Assembly: GCA_951799405.1 (NCBI GenBank)
Contig: OX637361.1
Location: 6,471,156-6,535,155 of the forward strand
DNA from: Agapetus fuscipes
Lineage: Eukaryota; Arthropoda; Insecta; Trichoptera; Glossosomatidae
Length of the DNA: 64,000 bases
Reading direction: 5' to 3'
The position numbers were made by a program, and so were the translations under genes. Of the stretch, positions 63,631 to 64,000 are shown one piece after another. The first letter of the stretch is position 1, and each line of letters begins with the position of its first letter. The notes beneath the pieces are model-generated. The model was not told the origin of the DNA and made no database searches. It saw nothing but the letters and a program-made list of their open reading frames with translations.

Positions 63631-64000
63631 ATGACTCCACAATTAGGAGCAAGATTCGGACAACATCCCAGTGCATTTGTTGAACATGGATTTGTGCAAA
63701 GAGGTGACGAAGAACCAGTGTCTAGAACGTACCAATACAGAAAAGTTATGAAACCCATGTTGGAAAGGAAACGAAGAGCGAGGATCAATCGTTGTTTGGA
63801 TGAATTGAAGGAACTGATGGTGACTGCCCTGCAAGCTGAAGGAGAGAATGTGGCTAAGTTGGAGAAGGCTGATATATTGGAATTGACAGTGCGGCATTTA
63901 CATGGATTAAGACGTCAAGGAAGGTTGATTGCAGGACCTGAAGGCTCATACGCTGAACGTTTCAAAGCTGGATTCTCACATTGTGCATCTGAAGTGACGC
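63631..64000 (+). CDS. E(spl)/HES-family bHLH-Orange transcriptional repressor, 3' end beyond the window
   Basis: 123 codons are visible. Residues about 34-92 form a Hairy/E(spl)-class bHLH: the basic region has the family's proline ([15 protein letters not shown], Pro42) followed by [11 protein letters not shown], loop QAEGENV and helix 2 [30 protein letters not shown] from about residue 107 is the start of the Orange domain. The C-terminal WRPW Groucho-binding tetrapeptide would lie outside the window. The family acts in the nucleus as DNA-binding dimers, usually as repressors downstream of Notch. The [27 protein letters not shown] block resembles fly E(spl) m-beta/m-gamma more than hairy or deadpan. 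The N-terminal leader of about 33 residues is longer than in the fly E(spl) proteins I recall. The start is supported by AAAAATG context and an upstream in-frame TGA at 63592-63594. No intron is seen in the visible part. Confidence 0.93.
   Translation, partial: MTPQLGARFGQHPSAFVEHGFVQRGDEEPVSRTYQYRKVMKPMLERKRRARINRCLDELKELMVTALQAEGENVAKLEKADILELTVRHLHGLRRQGRLIAGPEGSYAERFKAGFSHCASEVT

Overview
The window reads as animal nuclear DNA, most likely lepidopteran. It is AT-rich, almost free of genes, packed with tRNA-headed SINEs, truncated non-LTR (LINE) tails, hAT/MITE elements and fold-back repeats, and has one recognisable host gene at its right edge. The order-level placement is inference from repeat style and from the bHLH protein; no species is claimed.

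Host gene: a Hairy/Enhancer-of-split class bHLH-Orange repressor starts at 63631 (+) and runs off the window end. It has a TATA motif at 63416-63422, and about 900 bp upstream is the longest stretch next to a gene without recognised repeats. Everything from 1 to about 62.5 kb looks like a gene-poor upstream region colonised by mobile elements. Most open frames there are repeat sequence or chance.

Repeat families, named here for convenience. SINE-A: tRNA-like head, two alternative 3' tails. SINE-B: tRNA-like head, ends TGTGTAGCTTAGTTGCGTT. SINE-D: head resembling a class II tRNA, A-rich tail. Family C: about 240 bp, more than 40 copies on both strands, from TCCTTGACTTATAGGTTGG to GCAACTTAGATT plus a variable TTAGAT-type tail; at two loci it forms the end of a LINE whose ORF ends in KKWRLIC. 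Further LINE C-terminal fragments lie near 2.4, 8.7, 30, 38.5, 43.6, 44.8, 50, 55.1 and 57.1 kb. FB-G: fold-back arrays of short ACATGACA-type units. MITE-F, -H, -I, -K, -N and -P: short inverted-repeat elements. Three hAT elements (19738-20013, 39579-40234, 46594-47152) have 8-bp target duplications, and one retains a transposase dimerisation-domain ORF. There are three minisatellites: about 20-24 bp at 1.9 kb, 36 bp at 25 kb and 56 bp at 60.5 kb.

Layout: 0-11 kb SINEs, LINE tails and fold-backs; 11-17 kb AT-rich with few repeats, then C copies nested in C; 17-25 kb SINEs, hAT-3 and C clusters; 25-26 kb the 36-bp minisatellite split by MITE-F; 26-34 kb AT-rich DNA with MITEs and a LINE piece; 34-42 kb a dense nest (SINE-A/B, C clusters, K, hAT-2); 42-48 kb fold-back, LINE-in-MITE and hAT-1; 48-62.5 kb LINE/C loci, SINEs and the 56-bp minisatellite; 62.5-64 kb the E(spl)-like locus. 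The nested insertions give a relative history: C entered D, D entered C, C entered C, A entered K and then C entered A, and SINE-A entered FB-G. Several families were therefore active over overlapping periods. I found no CRISPR, operon, rRNA or credible functional tRNA, and no clear new biological system beyond the repeat biology described.
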